From contig VGMT01000022.1 in assembly GCA_016866335.1 (NCBI GenBank), forward strand, positions 1 to 36,433: a stretch of DNA of 36,433 nucleotides, given 5' to 3'. A model generated the notes under the pieces. That model had not been told where the DNA came from, did no database searches, and saw nothing but the letters and a program-made list of their open reading frames with translations. How positions within the stretch are numbered: position 1 is the stretch's first letter; each line of letters begins with the position of its first letter. Shown here piece by piece: positions 1-9,169 of this stretch. The position numbers and the translations under genes are program-made. Source of the stretch: Bacteroidota bacterium. Lineage in GTDB: Bacteria; Bacteroidota; Bacteroidia; CAIKAF01.

Positions 1-348
1 AAAAACCGAGCCGCAACAGCCATAGCCCCATATATTCTTGAATGAGTGGCCAAAGCCACAACCACCCCCATTCGTGCATTCCTGGCTAAAAACCGAGCCG
101 CAACAGCCATAGCCCCATATTTTCCTGAATGAGTGGCCAAAGCCAAAGCCACACCCATTCGTGCATTCGTGGCTAAAAACCTACCCGCAAAAACCATAGC
201 CCCATATTTTCCTGAATGGGTGGCCAAAGCCACAACCACCCCCATTCGTGCATTCCTGGCTAAAAACCTACCCGCAAAAACCATAGCCCCATCTTTTCTT
301 GTATGAGTGGCCAAAGCCACAACCACACCCATTCGTGCATTCCTGGCT
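1..348 (+). repeat. Tandem array of four 87-bp units (body type II)
   Basis: Four units with a period of exactly 87 bp: the AAAAACC that opens each unit starts at 1, 88, 175 and 262, and the next copy at 349 breaks off. Each unit ends in ATTCGTGCATTCGTGGCT (or CCTGGCT) and has a body of type AAAAACC(G/T)A...CATAGCCCCATATT...GTGGCCAAAGCCAC. The array may continue left of the window. It lies downstream of the arginine decarboxylase 3' end. It is homologous in layout and body to the array at 9.81-10.16 kb. It is not CRISPR, because the whole unit is conserved. Confidence 0.95.
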
Positions 349-564
349 AAAAAACTAGACGCTGATAGCAACAGACTTCCGGGTTTTTTCAAAATCCCTC
401 TGCAATCCACGATTTTACTAAGAAAAAATTTGGGCTTGGGTATTAAAATCCGGAAGACAGGAAAATCCGACTTCCAGTTTCCATCATTTCGTTTTTTGCT
501 ATGTATTCAGCTCAGAGTCTTATCCTCCGAATACCTCACCTTTCTTCTTACGAACTAGCTCAGG
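349..564. other. Intergenic, no gene seen
   Basis: AT-rich spacer between the repeat array and the end of arginine decarboxylase. The open frame starting at 307 begins inside the repeat and shows no recognisable protein features. A short inverted pair CTTCCGG/CCGGAAG about 70 bp apart is too weak to call a terminator. Confidence 0.6.
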
Positions 565-1962
565 TTAATATCCCAATATTTTAAGCATGCTTTTGTAGCT
601 TTGTTCCTTACTGAACAATTTGGTGGTGTAATCACCATCAGGGCTACGGTCAATAATTACATGCTTTGGTGCTGGAATTAAACAATGCTGTATTCCTCCA
701 TAACCGCCTAAGCTCTCTTGGTAAGCTCCCGTATGGAAGAATCCCAAATACAAGGGCTCGCCTTCTGGCGGCTTAGGCAAAAATACCTGACCAATATGGG
801 CTTCGCTGTTGTAATAATCCAAGCTGTCGCAGGTAAGGCCTCCTAGGTTTACCCTTTGATAGGGAGCCTCCCATTGGTTCACGGCCAACAATATAAATCG
901 CTGCTTTAAGCCCCATGTGTCGGGTAAGGTGGTAATGAAGCTAGAATCAATCATGTACCAAACTTCGGTATCGTTTTGCTGTTTTGTGTTTATCACAGAG
1001 TACAAAGTAGCTCCGCTTTCAGCCACAGTAAACGATCCAAACTCTGTAAAAATATTGGGTTCAGGTACCCCGTTTTCGTTGCAAAAGGATTTGATTTGGG
1101 CAATGATTTCTTGAATCATATACTCATAATCAAATTCAAAACCCAAGCTATTTTTAACAGGAAGTCCACCACCAATGTTCAGCGTATCTAAGCTGGGGCA
1201 TACTTTCTTTAATTCGCAGTACACCTTCAGGCATTTGGCCAGTTCACTCCAATAATATACGTTGTCGCGTATGCCTGTATTGATAAAAAAGTGCAGCATT
1301 TTTAGGCTAAAACGGTTGTCTCCTTTCAAATTCTGTTGGTAGAATGGTACAATGTCTTTGTACCTAATGCCCAAGCGCGAGGTGTAAAACTCAAAATTGG
1401 GTTCTTCTTCTGAGGCAATACGCAAGCCCAGCTGCATCACCTGTTTTCCCCGCAAATGTTCTTTGTAGTAATCAAGCTCCGACATGTTGTCAAGTACAGG
1501 TAGAATATTGCTGAATCCCTTCTCGTGAAAATCCAAAATAAGTTCCTGGTAACCTTCCCGTTTGAAACCATTGCAAACAATGTACTTGTTTTTGTCAATC
1601 AGTTTCCGGTCGTACAACTCACTTACAATATTCATGTCGTAGCTTGACGAGGTTTCCAAGTGAACATCGTTTCGTAGAACCTCTTCAAGCACGAAGGAGA
1701 AATGCGAACTTTTGGTGCAATAGCAGTAAGTATAGCTTCCTTGGTAATCGGCTTTGGCCATTGCCACCTTAAAAAGTATCTTTGCTCTTTGAATTTGCGA
1801 GGAAATTTTAGGCAGATAGGTTATTTTTAGCGGCGTTCCATATTGCTTGATGACTTCCATCAAGGGAATGTCATGAAAGTACAGTTCCCCATCTTCGGTA
1901 CGGAAGCCGTCTTGAGGGAATTCAAATGTCTGGTGAATAAGATCCTCGTATTTGATTTTCAT
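565..1962 (-). CDS. speA: Arginine decarboxylase (fold-III PLP enzyme, short Bacteroidota form)
   Basis: Predicted to decarboxylate arginine to agmatine in the cytoplasm, the first step of polyamine synthesis. The 465-aa product has the alanine-racemase/ornithine-DAP-arginine decarboxylase layout. A PLP lysine is at about K84 in YCYCTKSSHFSF, a glycine-rich phosphate loop is NIGGGLP, and a C-terminal beta domain carries TEFGSFTVAESG and GGYGGIQHCLIPAPKH. It is shorter than E. coli SpeA (about 630-660 aa) and matches the length of Bacteroidota proteins annotated as arginine decarboxylase. I chose the ATG at 1962 (MKIKYEDLIHQ) because the 24 residues added by the longer frame look like non-coding sequence. 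It is transcribed divergently from arginase. Arginine as substrate is family-level inference; another diamino acid is less likely given the neighbours. Confidence 0.85.
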   Translation of the reverse strand: MKIKYEDLIHQTFEFPQDGFRTEDGELYFHDIPLMEVIKQYGTPLKITYLPKISSQIQRAKILFKVAMAKADYQGSYTYCYCTKSSHFSFVLEEVLRNDVHLETSSSYDMNIVSELYDRKLIDKNKYIVCNGFKREGYQELILDFHEKGFSNILPVLDNMSELDYYKEHLRGKQVMQLGLRIASEEEPNFEFYTSRLGIRYKDIVPFYQQNLKGDNRFSLKMLHFFINTGIRDNVYYWSELAKCLKVYCELKKVCPSLDTLNIGGGLPVKNSLGFEFDYEYMIQEIIAQIKSFCNENGVPEPNIFTEFGSFTVAESGATLYSVINTKQQNDTEVWYMIDSSFITTLPDTWGLKQRFILLAVNQWEAPYQRVNLGGLTCDSLDYYNSEAHIGQVFLPKPPEGEPLYLGFFHTGAYQESLGGYGGIQHCLIPAPKHVIIDRSPDGDYTTKLFSKEQSYKSMLKILGY

Positions 1963-2083
1963 TGGAATGCGATTAAAACGAGCAAAGATGAATAAATTAA
2001 TCCGATTCATTTGGATTTGCACTTTATTTAACATCCGAATGAATTCGATTTCAAAATAATTGCTAAACTAAATTAGGCAAGCT
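1963..2083. promoter_or_regulatory. Divergent promoter region, arginine decarboxylase / arginase
   Basis: This 121-bp gap holds both start sites. On the minus strand CATCTTTG (1983-1990) is one mismatch from the Bacteroidota -7 box TAnnTTTG. On the plus strand TAAATTAG (2070-2077) is also one mismatch from it. Neither has a clean TTG 19-20 bp upstream, so both calls are weak. Confidence 0.3.
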
Positions 2084-3082
2084 ATGAAGAACCTTAAGAT
2101 TATTGAAGTTAAATCGGAGCTTGGTGCTGGCACCCGTGGAGCTAGTTTAGGCAGCGAAGCCTTGAAATTGGCCTCGTTAGAGCATGGGGATTCCTTGTTT
2201 GGCAAAATCAAGTCTAGAGAAATTCGCGATTCATCTCGCTTGCTGTTTCGTCATCCACAAAGGGTGCATGCCAAGCGTATTAAAGGGGTGGTCAAGGTTT
2301 TTGAGCGCCTTGCTAAGGCGGTTCAAACCGAAGTTCAACGGGGGCACATTCCTGTTATTTTGTCGGGCGACCACAGCAGCGCAGGTGGGGGAATTACCGG
2401 TTTAAAAGCTGTTTTTCCCAACGAGCGCATCGGGGTTGTGTGGATTGATGCGCATGCCGACCTGCATTCGCCCTACACCACTCCTTCTGGAAATATACAT
2501 GGAATGCCCTTGGCTACAGCATTAGCTATTGATCACCTTGAAATGACCCAGAATCACTTAGACAACGATACCATTCCGCATTGGGAGCGATTGAAAAATG
2601 TGGGGAACATTTGTCCCAAACTACTGCCTCAAGATTTGGTGTTTATTGGTCTTAGAGATTTGGAAACGGCAGAGTCTTCCTACATTCGGCAGCATCAAAT
2701 TTTCAAGATTTCTACTGCTGTACTTCGTCGAAATGGAATCAAAAAGGCAATTGAAAAGGCCTTGGTCCATTTGCAGCATTGTTCAGCCTTGTATGTTAGT
2801 TTTGATGTGGATAGCCTAGATGCCCGTTTGGTTCCAGGAACGGGTACACCTGTAAAAGATGGCCTCACCATCGATGAGGCCAAAAAGGTGTTAACCCAGG
2901 TGCTAAAGGATCCACGGGTTCGTTGCTTTGAATTGACGGAATTGAACCCTTTGCTGGACAGTCAAAACCAGACTGCCTATCGGGTCTTCCCAATTTTTAA
3001 AAAGGCGGTAGAAACCTTGGCCAAAAAACAAAAAAAACAGAAAAGCAAACAGCCCCACATCGGGACAGTTCCAAACCCATGA
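2084..3082 (+). CDS. rocF: Arginase (ureohydrolase family)
   Basis: Predicted Mn2+-dependent hydrolysis of arginine to ornithine and urea. The 332-aa protein carries all the family metal motifs: GDHS (H97), DAHAD (D122, H124, D126) and SFDVDSLD (D241, D243). SGNIHGMPLA after the DAHAD motif is typical of arginase rather than agmatinase. The C-terminus is a lysine-rich tail (KKQKKQKSKQ) beyond the catalytic fold. The gene starts 121 bp from the divergent arginine decarboxylase. Its TGA overlaps the argS ATG in an ATGA, so the two genes are probably translationally coupled. Agmatinase activity cannot be fully excluded from sequence; it would complete a putrescine route with the neighbouring decarboxylase. 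Confidence 0.88.
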   Translation: MKNLKIIEVKSELGAGTRGASLGSEALKLASLEHGDSLFGKIKSREIRDSSRLLFRHPQRVHAKRIKGVVKVFERLAKAVQTEVQRGHIPVILSGDHSSAGGGITGLKAVFPNERIGVVWIDAHADLHSPYTTPSGNIHGMPLATALAIDHLEMTQNHLDNDTIPHWERLKNVGNICPKLLPQDLVFIGLRDLETAESSYIRQHQIFKISTAVLRRNGIKKAIEKALVHLQHCSALYVSFDVDSLDARLVPGTGTPVKDGLTIDEAKKVLTQVLKDPRVRCFELTELNPLLDSQNQTAYRVFPIFKKAVETLAKKQKKQKSKQPHIGTVPNP

Positions 3083-4884
3083 AAGCAATGATTAAAGCCA
3101 TTCAGCAGCAAGCCAATATGGCTCTGCTTCGCTTCACTCAATCCAAGGGATTAAGCCCTGAGAACCTGCCCATGGTTCAGGTGCAAATTCCGCCATCGGA
3201 CATGAACGGGCATTTTACCTTGGTCTTGTTTCCCTTTCTATCGCGATTGCAAACCAAGCCCGAGGAATTGGGCACTTTTTTGGCTTCCGAATTAAAAAGC
3301 AATGGCATACCACTTCAGGCTTCTGAAGTGCTGAAGGGCTTCCTTAATCTGCGCTTAGAGACGGGTTATTGGCTGGGTACACTTGATTCTATGCTGTTAA
3401 AGCCTTTTGGTAAGCGGAATGCCGGCAGCGGCGGAAAAGCCATAGTGATGGAATTCCCCTCACCCAATACGAACAAACCCCTTCACTTAGGGCATCTTAG
3501 AAACATTTTTTTAGGAAGTTCTTTGGCCCTGATTCTAGAGGAAGTGGGTTGCAAGGTAGTTCGCACGAATTTATACAACGACCGGGGCACCAACATCTCT
3601 AAAAGCATGGCTGCCTGGTTGAACAGCACAGATAAAATGACGCCGGAAGGTTCAGGTATCAAAGGCGATCATTTGGTTGGGGCTTATTATGTGCAGTATG
3701 CCGATGCTTTGAAAAAGCAAATACAGGAATTGGTAGATGCAGGAATGGACCCCGAACGTGCAGCCAAAGAATCGGCTTTGGCTCGACAGGTTGAAGCCCT
3801 AACCCTTGCGTGGGAGGCCAACGATGTGGAGGTACGTGGGTTGTGGAAAAAAATGAACGGTTGGTTTTATCAGGGGGCAGAACAAACCTTTGAACGGTTG
3901 GGTGTACGCTTTGACAGGGTGTACAAAGAATCAGAGGTGTACGATTTAGGGCGGCAAACTGTGGCCAAGGGACTGGAGACGGGTGTTTTTTATGAAAAGG
4001 AAGACAGTTCCGTTTGGATTAATCTGGAAGACATAGGCTTAGACCATAAACTGGTGTTGCGCAGCAACGGAACTACAGTGTACATTACCCAAGATTTAGC
4101 GCTTGCCTACCAAAAGGCCAGAGATTTTGGGGCAGAACATTCCATTTATGTAGTCGGGAATGAGCAGGATTACCATTTTAAAGTGTTGTTCGAGATTTTG
4201 CGGAGGTTGGGGCTAGCTCAGCCCGAAGGCTTGTTTCATTTGTCGTACGGCATGGTTGAATTGCCCAGCGGAAAAATGAAAAGCCGAGAAGGTACGGTGG
4301 TAGATGCCGATGATTTGCTGGATGAATTGAAGGGTTTAGCAAGACAAAAGGCTGATGAACAGGGTAGGTTAAACCACCTTGATGCCAAAGAGCAAGAACA
4401 AACCTGGGAAGCCATAGGCCAATCGGCTTTGCGGTATTTTATGCTTCGGGTGGATCCTAAAAAACGCATGGTGTTTAATCCTGAAGAGAGCATCGATTTT
4501 CAGGGCGATACCGGTCCCTTTTTACAGTACATCCATGCGCGTTGTGCATCGTTGATGCGCAATGCCAGTTCCATGGGCTTGAATTCAGGCCCGGTATCTG
4601 GTTTGGGGTATGAACCCGATGATGCCGAGTTGAACCTAATTCGGAAAATGCAGGAATGGGAGGGTGTTTTGGACCAAGCTGCCAGGGAATACAGTCCAGC
4701 GGTGTTGGCGCATTTTGTGTACGAGTTGGCCTCGGCCTACAGCGGTTTTTATCATGGGCATCCGGTATTGGCCGAAACCCAACCCGAAATCTGGCAATTT
4801 CGCTTGTCGTTGACCGCCGCCGTAAAAGGCTGTTTGGCCCGTGGAATTGGTTTGTTGGGGATAGAACCCTTGGAACGAATGTAG
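3079..4884 (+). CDS. argS: Arginyl-tRNA synthetase
   Basis: Charges tRNA-Arg with arginine in the cytoplasm. The 601-aa class I synthetase has an N-terminal Arg-tRNA additional domain. The HIGH motif appears as HLGH at 136-139, inside SPNTNKPLHLGHLRN, which is characteristic of ArgS. The KMSKS loop is the degenerate GKMKSREG (398-405), usual for ArgS. A C-terminal helical DALR anticodon-binding domain includes the FLQYIHARCASLMRN region. Length is close to the E. coli enzyme (577 aa). The start ATG overlaps the arginase stop (ATGA), and the next ATG is only three codons later. It ends in TAG inside the left arm of an inverted repeat shared with the convergent protease gene. Confidence 0.97.
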   Translation: MKAMIKAIQQQANMALLRFTQSKGLSPENLPMVQVQIPPSDMNGHFTLVLFPFLSRLQTKPEELGTFLASELKSNGIPLQASEVLKGFLNLRLETGYWLGTLDSMLLKPFGKRNAGSGGKAIVMEFPSPNTNKPLHLGHLRNIFLGSSLALILEEVGCKVVRTNLYNDRGTNISKSMAAWLNSTDKMTPEGSGIKGDHLVGAYYVQYADALKKQIQELVDAGMDPERAAKESALARQVEALTLAWEANDVEVRGLWKKMNGWFYQGAEQTFERLGVRFDRVYKESEVYDLGRQTVAKGLETGVFYEKEDSSVWINLEDIGLDHKLVLRSNGTTVYITQDLALAYQKARDFGAEHSIYVVGNEQDYHFKVLFEILRRLGLAQPEGLFHLSYGMVELPSGKMKSREGTVVDADDLLDELKGLARQKADEQGRLNHLDAKEQEQTWEAIGQSALRYFMLRVDPKKRMVFNPEESIDFQGDTGPFLQYIHARCASLMRNASSMGLNSGPVSGLGYEPDDAELNLIRKMQEWEGVLDQAAREYSPAVLAHFVYELASAYSGFYHGHPVLAETQPEIWQFRLSLTAAVKGCLARGIGLLGIEPLERM

Positions 4885-4944
4885 AGCCTCAAAATGTTGC
4901 GTTGTGGAGCCACAAAATTTTGTGGCTTTACATTCGGCTCTACA
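4880..4944. terminator. Bidirectional inverted-repeat terminator between convergent genes
   Basis: The inner perfect 20-bp palindrome AGCCACAAAATTTTGTGGCT is at 4908-4927. An outer 9-bp inverted repeat TGTAGAGCC (4880-4888) / GGCTCTACA (4936-4944) encloses it. The TAG stop of argS (4882-4884) and the TAG of the convergent gene (complement of 4940-4942) lie at mirror positions in the two outer arms. There is no long T-run, so termination efficiency is uncertain. Confidence 0.65.
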
Positions 4945-6916
4945 GGCCCCAACGGATGATTTGGGGGTTGCCGGTTTTGGGACTAATCCGCACCAAATAA
5001 AGCCCTTTGGCAAGATGATCTACTTGCATTTTTAGGTGCATGGATTCGTTGCTGTGGAATTGGGCCAATATACGGCCACTTACATCGAGCCATTCAACCC
5101 GTCCTTGGAATGGGGAGTCGAAGCGCAGGTTTGCAGTGTGGGTGGCTGGATTTGGATAAGCTAAAAAGCTTGGGCCAGATTCGGTTTGGGGAATCTGGAA
5201 GTAGGTTTCTAGAATGGTGTCGGAATACAACACAAAATCGCAGTAATCCAATTGAATGATGCAATGGTACTGCCCATCTTGGGTGGGAATGTACACATTT
5301 TGATTGGCTCCTGAAATGGGACCGTTTTGGTCGTACCACTGATACAGGGCATTAGGATATACGGGAAGGTTGTAGGTGTTTGATATTTCTTGTATGCTGG
5401 GGTCGGCAGGTTTGGCCGTTACCTGGGCGTAGATTACATTGGTGATGCTGCAATTTCCGGTGCTGGCCACTACAGTGTAATTGCCTTGCTGGTTTGAGGC
5501 CACGTTGGGAATAAAGAGGGTGTCGGCTTGGGTTCCGCCGGGCACACCGGGCCCATTCCAGCTGTAGGTGGTTCCTGGATTTCCGGCGGTGGTTAAGATG
5601 AGGGTGTCGCCTTGGCATACGGGAGCGTTGGTGCCAATGTTGGGGTTGACTCCGGGTAGGAATCCCAAGCAAGAAGATTGACCGGAACTCACCTCGGTGC
5701 GCAACTTGGCTCCGGGGAAAGGTCCAAAGCCCAAGGCCAGGTTGATGCCCTGATTGGTCAGGTGGCAATAGCTCATAATGGTTCCTTTGCGGGCAATGGC
5801 GGGGCCGGAATAGCAGTTGCCCTCGACCGCATAGCAACTGTCAATGGCTCCACCGGGCCAGCCGCAGTTGTGGGTGTGCGAAGAGCCTACGTTGTGCCCC
5901 GTTTCATGGGCAAACACCATAACGGTCCATGAGTAGGTTGGAACGGTTGAGTAGTTTCCAGCCACGTTGCTGTAGGCGTACGGGCCCGAATTGTAGGTGG
6001 GGTTAAAGCTGGCGCAAAGCACATCGAGCCAGGCAATGCCGCCGTTGCCGTAGTTCCCGGTGGTAACCCAATGGGCTAGGTCGCCGTTGAAGTTGTTTTG
6101 ACGCAGGTTTCCGAAGGCCGTAAGGGCGTTGCTGGAAGAATTGGTGGGTATGTTGTCTGGGCTGGTCCAGATTCGGATTTCAGAGATTTTAATGTTGACC
6201 GACTCGTTGCTGTACAGCAGGGCTACGTTGTTGAAGAATCCAATGAAGAAATTCTGAACGTTGGCGGTATCGGAGCCTTTGTCTTGAAAGGTTTTGTAGC
6301 TGGCTTCCATGGAAATGCCTATTTCGCGGCAGTCGTTCATGGCTCGTGGGTTGCCCATTTCTAAGCCATCGTCGCTGCCAATTCGGTCTTGTTCAGAGGT
6401 ATGGCACTCGAAGGGAGGCGAGGTTTTGAAATCTTTATCGTGGTAGGCCACGTAGGTGGACGACAGGGTACCGTTTGGGTTTTCGAGGGGAGCTATGACC
6501 ACATTTCCACCGGCATAACTGTAAATGACCACCATGTGGGTGTTGAACAAGCTCAGTGAAACTATGCTGTTGCCGGCTTCGGGCATACGGCCCTGAAAAT
6601 GCCGGCCCCGGTCAAAATTCAGAATTTGGCCATCGGCGGTGTGCAGCAGGGCATCGGCGGTGAATAAATTTACTTCGTGCAAAACGGCGGTAAACCAATT
6701 TCCATACCCATCGGGTAGGTCAACGGCTGTGGTTTCAGGGCCATTGCGCAGGGTTTGCATAGCGGCTTGGTCGGCAGTAAACAGACCAAAATGATGTAGG
6801 GCTTGGTGGGCAGGATGCGTGTGGGCAGCTGGGCCGGCAGTCAAAAATGGCTGCAGGTTTTGGGCCTGAGCAACTGGTAAAAGAAGAAGAGAAAACAGAA
6901 GAAAGCGCAAGGTCAT
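4940..6916 (-). CDS. Secreted reprolysin-like (M12B/metzincin) metalloprotease with T9SS sorting domain
   Basis: Predicted zinc endopeptidase exported through Sec and then the type IX system. The 658-aa product opens with a signal peptide (residues 1-18, cleaved before QNLQPF). A prodomain-like region follows, then the metzincin zinc motif HETGHNVGSSH (337-347) and a Met-turn TIMSYC (M381). After it come an Ig-like domain (GDTLILTTAGNPGTTYSWNG) and a C-terminal T9SS type A domain (SFLAYPNPATHTANLRF ... GLYLVRISP). FECHTSE near residue 171 could be a cysteine switch, but that is a guess. It shares an inverted-repeat 3' end with argS. The substrate is unknown. Confidence 0.9.
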   Translation of the reverse strand: MTLRFLLFSLLLLPVAQAQNLQPFLTAGPAAHTHPAHQALHHFGLFTADQAAMQTLRNGPETTAVDLPDGYGNWFTAVLHEVNLFTADALLHTADGQILNFDRGRHFQGRMPEAGNSIVSLSLFNTHMVVIYSYAGGNVVIAPLENPNGTLSSTYVAYHDKDFKTSPPFECHTSEQDRIGSDDGLEMGNPRAMNDCREIGISMEASYKTFQDKGSDTANVQNFFIGFFNNVALLYSNESVNIKISEIRIWTSPDNIPTNSSSNALTAFGNLRQNNFNGDLAHWVTTGNYGNGGIAWLDVLCASFNPTYNSGPYAYSNVAGNYSTVPTYSWTVMVFAHETGHNVGSSHTHNCGWPGGAIDSCYAVEGNCYSGPAIARKGTIMSYCHLTNQGINLALGFGPFPGAKLRTEVSSGQSSCLGFLPGVNPNIGTNAPVCQGDTLILTTAGNPGTTYSWNGPGVPGGTQADTLFIPNVASNQQGNYTVVASTGNCSITNVIYAQVTAKPADPSIQEISNTYNLPVYPNALYQWYDQNGPISGANQNVYIPTQDGQYHCIIQLDYCDFVLYSDTILETYFQIPQTESGPSFLAYPNPATHTANLRFDSPFQGRVEWLDVSGRILAQFHSNESMHLKMQVDHLAKGLYLVRISPKTGNPQIIRWGL

Positions 6917-7006
6917 GGATTCAATTTTGGGTAAATTTAAACTGAAAAATTTGAGGTTTATTTGGAGAATATTTTTTTGTGGGGAATGTAGATGGATTGA
7001 AATTGG

Positions 7007-7753
7007 CTACCGTCGTCGGCCCAAATAAATTAAAATACCAAGACCTAAATCGAGGTGAAGGGTGCCGCCTTGGTCGCTCAGGTTTTGCAGTTCGTCCATG
7101 CCATCAAGTTCAACGGCCGATTTAGAGAATTGGTGAGAGAAATATGTAAGTCCGGCCCCCATGCTGAGGGCGGCATTTAAATCTTCAAAGGGAAAGTACA
7201 GGAGTTTTGCCCAGCCGCTCAGGTACCAGCCTTGGTCTTGAACGGTTCGGTAGAACAGGTTTTTATTGTAATCCATTTGGGCAATGCCGGTGTAGCGAAT
7301 TTCGCTGTAGCCGCCAGAAATGGAGGGCATGAAGGCGACTCCGCTTTTATCGACCCACATGTACGAAATTTTGGGTCCTACTGCCCAGGTATGGCTTACA
7401 ATATCTGAAATACCTGTGTTGTTGGTTCCGGGTGCAATGGGCGGATAAAAAATGTTAAAGGCGGTGTAGCGTCCCTGAAGACCTAAGTAGAATTTTGGGA
7501 ATATGAGTCGTTGGCATGAGAGTTCTGCCTGAACAATGGCATCGAAGGCCCGGGCATTTGCCTCGTTGAGTAGCAGATGAGGGGCCGAAATTTGGGCCTG
7601 CATTAGGTAGGCATACCCGCCCCGTGGCGGAGGTCCGGTCATAAAATAAGAGCGTAGGTCGTCTTCTTGTTCCTCAGATGGGTCGGTAGTTTGAGCCCAT
7701 ACTTGTGCGCCCAGGCCAAAACAAAGCCATACCAAAAACAGACTGCGAAACAT
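7007..7753 (-). CDS. Putative outer-membrane beta-barrel protein, function unknown
   Basis: I do not recognise a named family. The start at 7753 (MFRSLFLVWLCFGLGAQVWAQ) gives a clean signal peptide of about 20 residues; a longer open frame upstream would bury it. The mature part has alternating aromatic/hydrophobic segments with glycines (FYLGLQGRYTAFNIFYPP, VGPKISYMWV, LSMGAGLTYFSHQF) and ends in a strand-like LHLDLGLGILIYLGRRR, as in small porin-fold proteins. It lies 90 bp upstream of the protease gene on the same strand, so co-transcription is possible. Confidence 0.6.
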   Translation of the reverse strand: MFRSLFLVWLCFGLGAQVWAQTTDPSEEQEDDLRSYFMTGPPPRGGYAYLMQAQISAPHLLLNEANARAFDAIVQAELSCQRLIFPKFYLGLQGRYTAFNIFYPPIAPGTNNTGISDIVSHTWAVGPKISYMWVDKSGVAFMPSISGGYSEIRYTGIAQMDYNKNLFYRTVQDQGWYLSGWAKLLYFPFEDLNAALSMGAGLTYFSHQFSKSAVELDGMDELQNLSDQGGTLHLDLGLGILIYLGRRR

Positions 7754-7959
7754 AGGCAAATATACGACCTTGGCCAACACAAACAGGCTTAGGGCCAAAT
7801 TGAACCAGCTGAACGGCTTCGGATTGATGGAATTGGAGGCATGGCTGATGCACATAAAACGAAAGCTGCACAAAATCTATTGCTTTTGAAAGACAAGGTA
7901 TGCCAAGAAATGCTGCGTAGCCTATTGTAGAATGGGTTGGGCAACCATTTTGAGCGGCC
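7754..7959. other. Intergenic spacer upstream of the barrel gene
   Basis: About 206 bp. On the minus strand TATATTTG lies three bases before the chosen ATG and fits the -7 consensus, but no correctly spaced TTG was found; if real it would make a nearly leaderless transcript. No gene seen. Confidence 0.4.
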
Positions 7960-8102
7960 GCGGCAGGGATTGAACAAGGTTGCCCGCAAGGGTGCCGGAG
8001 CTGGGCCCGCGAGGCGCGGAGGCGACTTTAGGAGCCCCCGCAAGCCCGCTGGGCCCGCCTTCCGGCAACCGCGGACAACCTGTGAAAGCCCGGCTGCCGC
8101 CC
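7960..8102 (-). repeat. 143-bp folded interspersed element, copy A
   Basis: Minus strand, starting GGGCGGCAGCCGGGCTTTC and ending TTCAATCCCTGCCGC. It starts 4 bp after the stop codon of the CPBP protease on the same strand. Nested stems: GCGGCAG/CTGCCGC, AGGTTGTCCGC/GCGGGCAACCT, TTGCCGGA/TCCGGCA and apical GCGGGGGC/GCCTCCGC. Related to copies B-E. Confidence 0.92.
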
Positions 8103-8106
8103 AAAT

Positions 8107-9042
8107 TCAAAAACCCTCTTTTTCATCGCTGCTTTCGGTCGATTTCCATAAGCGTTCCCAGTTGCTGGCCCGAAAGGCGATGATGAGGCTGAGGGCCAGC
8201 ACCAGGCTGATGGAACTGCCCAGCAGCAGCATTTTTAAGGGCTCGGGCGGCTGCGAAAGGAAGAGCGCCGGCGTGCGCAGCGAAGAGCCCGGCAGGGTTA
8301 CCAGCAAAGATACGTACCAGTTGTTGGCCAAATGATAGGCCCAGGCCAATTCTAAGCCATCGAACAGCAGTACCAAAGCCCCCATTACCAGCGCTTGGCC
8401 CAGGTAATACAGCAGCATGTAGCCAGGGCCAAATTCGCTGACCTCGGAATTGCCCATGTGAAGCAAGGCGAAAAACAAGGAAGAACCCAGTAAAGCGGGT
8501 AGGGGAGAATTGAAAATGCGGTGTATGCCGCGCATTAAAAAGCCGCGAAAAACCCATTCTTCGAACAGGGTTTGAAAGGGGAAGAGCAGCAAGGCAAAGG
8601 GCAGAAAGCGCAGAAATGCAGAGGTATTGCCCTGCCATTCAATTTGGCCACCGCCGGCCACATACAGGCTGTCGGCCAGGGCAATGATGGCCATCGAAAG
8701 GAGCAAAGCCAAGCCAAAGGCCTTGAATTTAAAGGGGCGGTTGCCGGTGTTTAAGGCCCGGCTGGGTAATCCGCTCCATGGTTTCCAGAGCAGGTTTCCG
8801 GCCAGAATAATGGGCACAAATCCGGCGAACAAGGCCAGCAGCACCGCCTCGGCAGGCAGTTGCTGCAGCAGGTCGGGATTGGCTTGAAGTTGAGTAAAGG
8901 GGATGCCCAGATGCAGACTGAGGGCCCAAATTCCGGCGAATTGAAACAGCAGCATGCTGCCCAGCAGCAGCAGAACCCACATGAACCACCCAGCGACGGG
9001 TATTTTTTGAAATTCGGGCAAGGATAAAAAGGAGTTTTTCAT
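8107..9042 (-). CDS. CPBP-family intramembrane glutamic protease (CAAX/Rce1-like)
   Basis: A multi-pass membrane protein of 311 aa with the three conserved motifs of the CPBP/ABI family: EEWVFRG (E161, E162, R166), a histidine in LLHMGNS (H195) and HLANN (H237, N241). These form the presumed intramembrane active site. There are about seven or eight hydrophobic segments, beginning with WFMWVLLLLGSMLLF. I chose the start at 9042 (MKNSFLSLPEF); the longer frame adds a non-conserved hydrophilic leader. The function could be prenyl-protein-type processing, bacteriocin self-immunity or membrane protein turnover, and the sequence does not decide. The gene is followed within 4 bp by folded element A. 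Confidence 0.85.
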   Translation of the reverse strand: MKNSFLSLPEFQKIPVAGWFMWVLLLLGSMLLFQFAGIWALSLHLGIPFTQLQANPDLLQQLPAEAVLLALFAGFVPIILAGNLLWKPWSGLPSRALNTGNRPFKFKAFGLALLLSMAIIALADSLYVAGGGQIEWQGNTSAFLRFLPFALLLFPFQTLFEEWVFRGFLMRGIHRIFNSPLPALLGSSLFFALLHMGNSEVSEFGPGYMLLYYLGQALVMGALVLLFDGLELAWAYHLANNWYVSLLVTLPGSSLRTPALFLSQPPEPLKMLLLGSSISLVLALSLIIAFRASNWERLWKSTESSDEKEGF

Positions 9043-9169
9043 GGGTGTGGGTGTTCTGTTTTTAAAGGTGCCGGGTTGAATTTTGGTTGTGAAACTCGGC
9101 TGCAATTGCTTATATGATTTTCAGATTTGGTAGCTGTTCGGGTTGAAGTTTGGTTTGATTCATCGGAAT

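Noticed and set aside
7937-8335. Open frames through the GC-rich folded elements (also at 8.0, 14.2, 22.8, 25.3 and 32.5 kb)
   Set aside because: They follow the repeated element rather than a conserved protein, overlap real genes on the other strand, and are not kept in one frame between copies.
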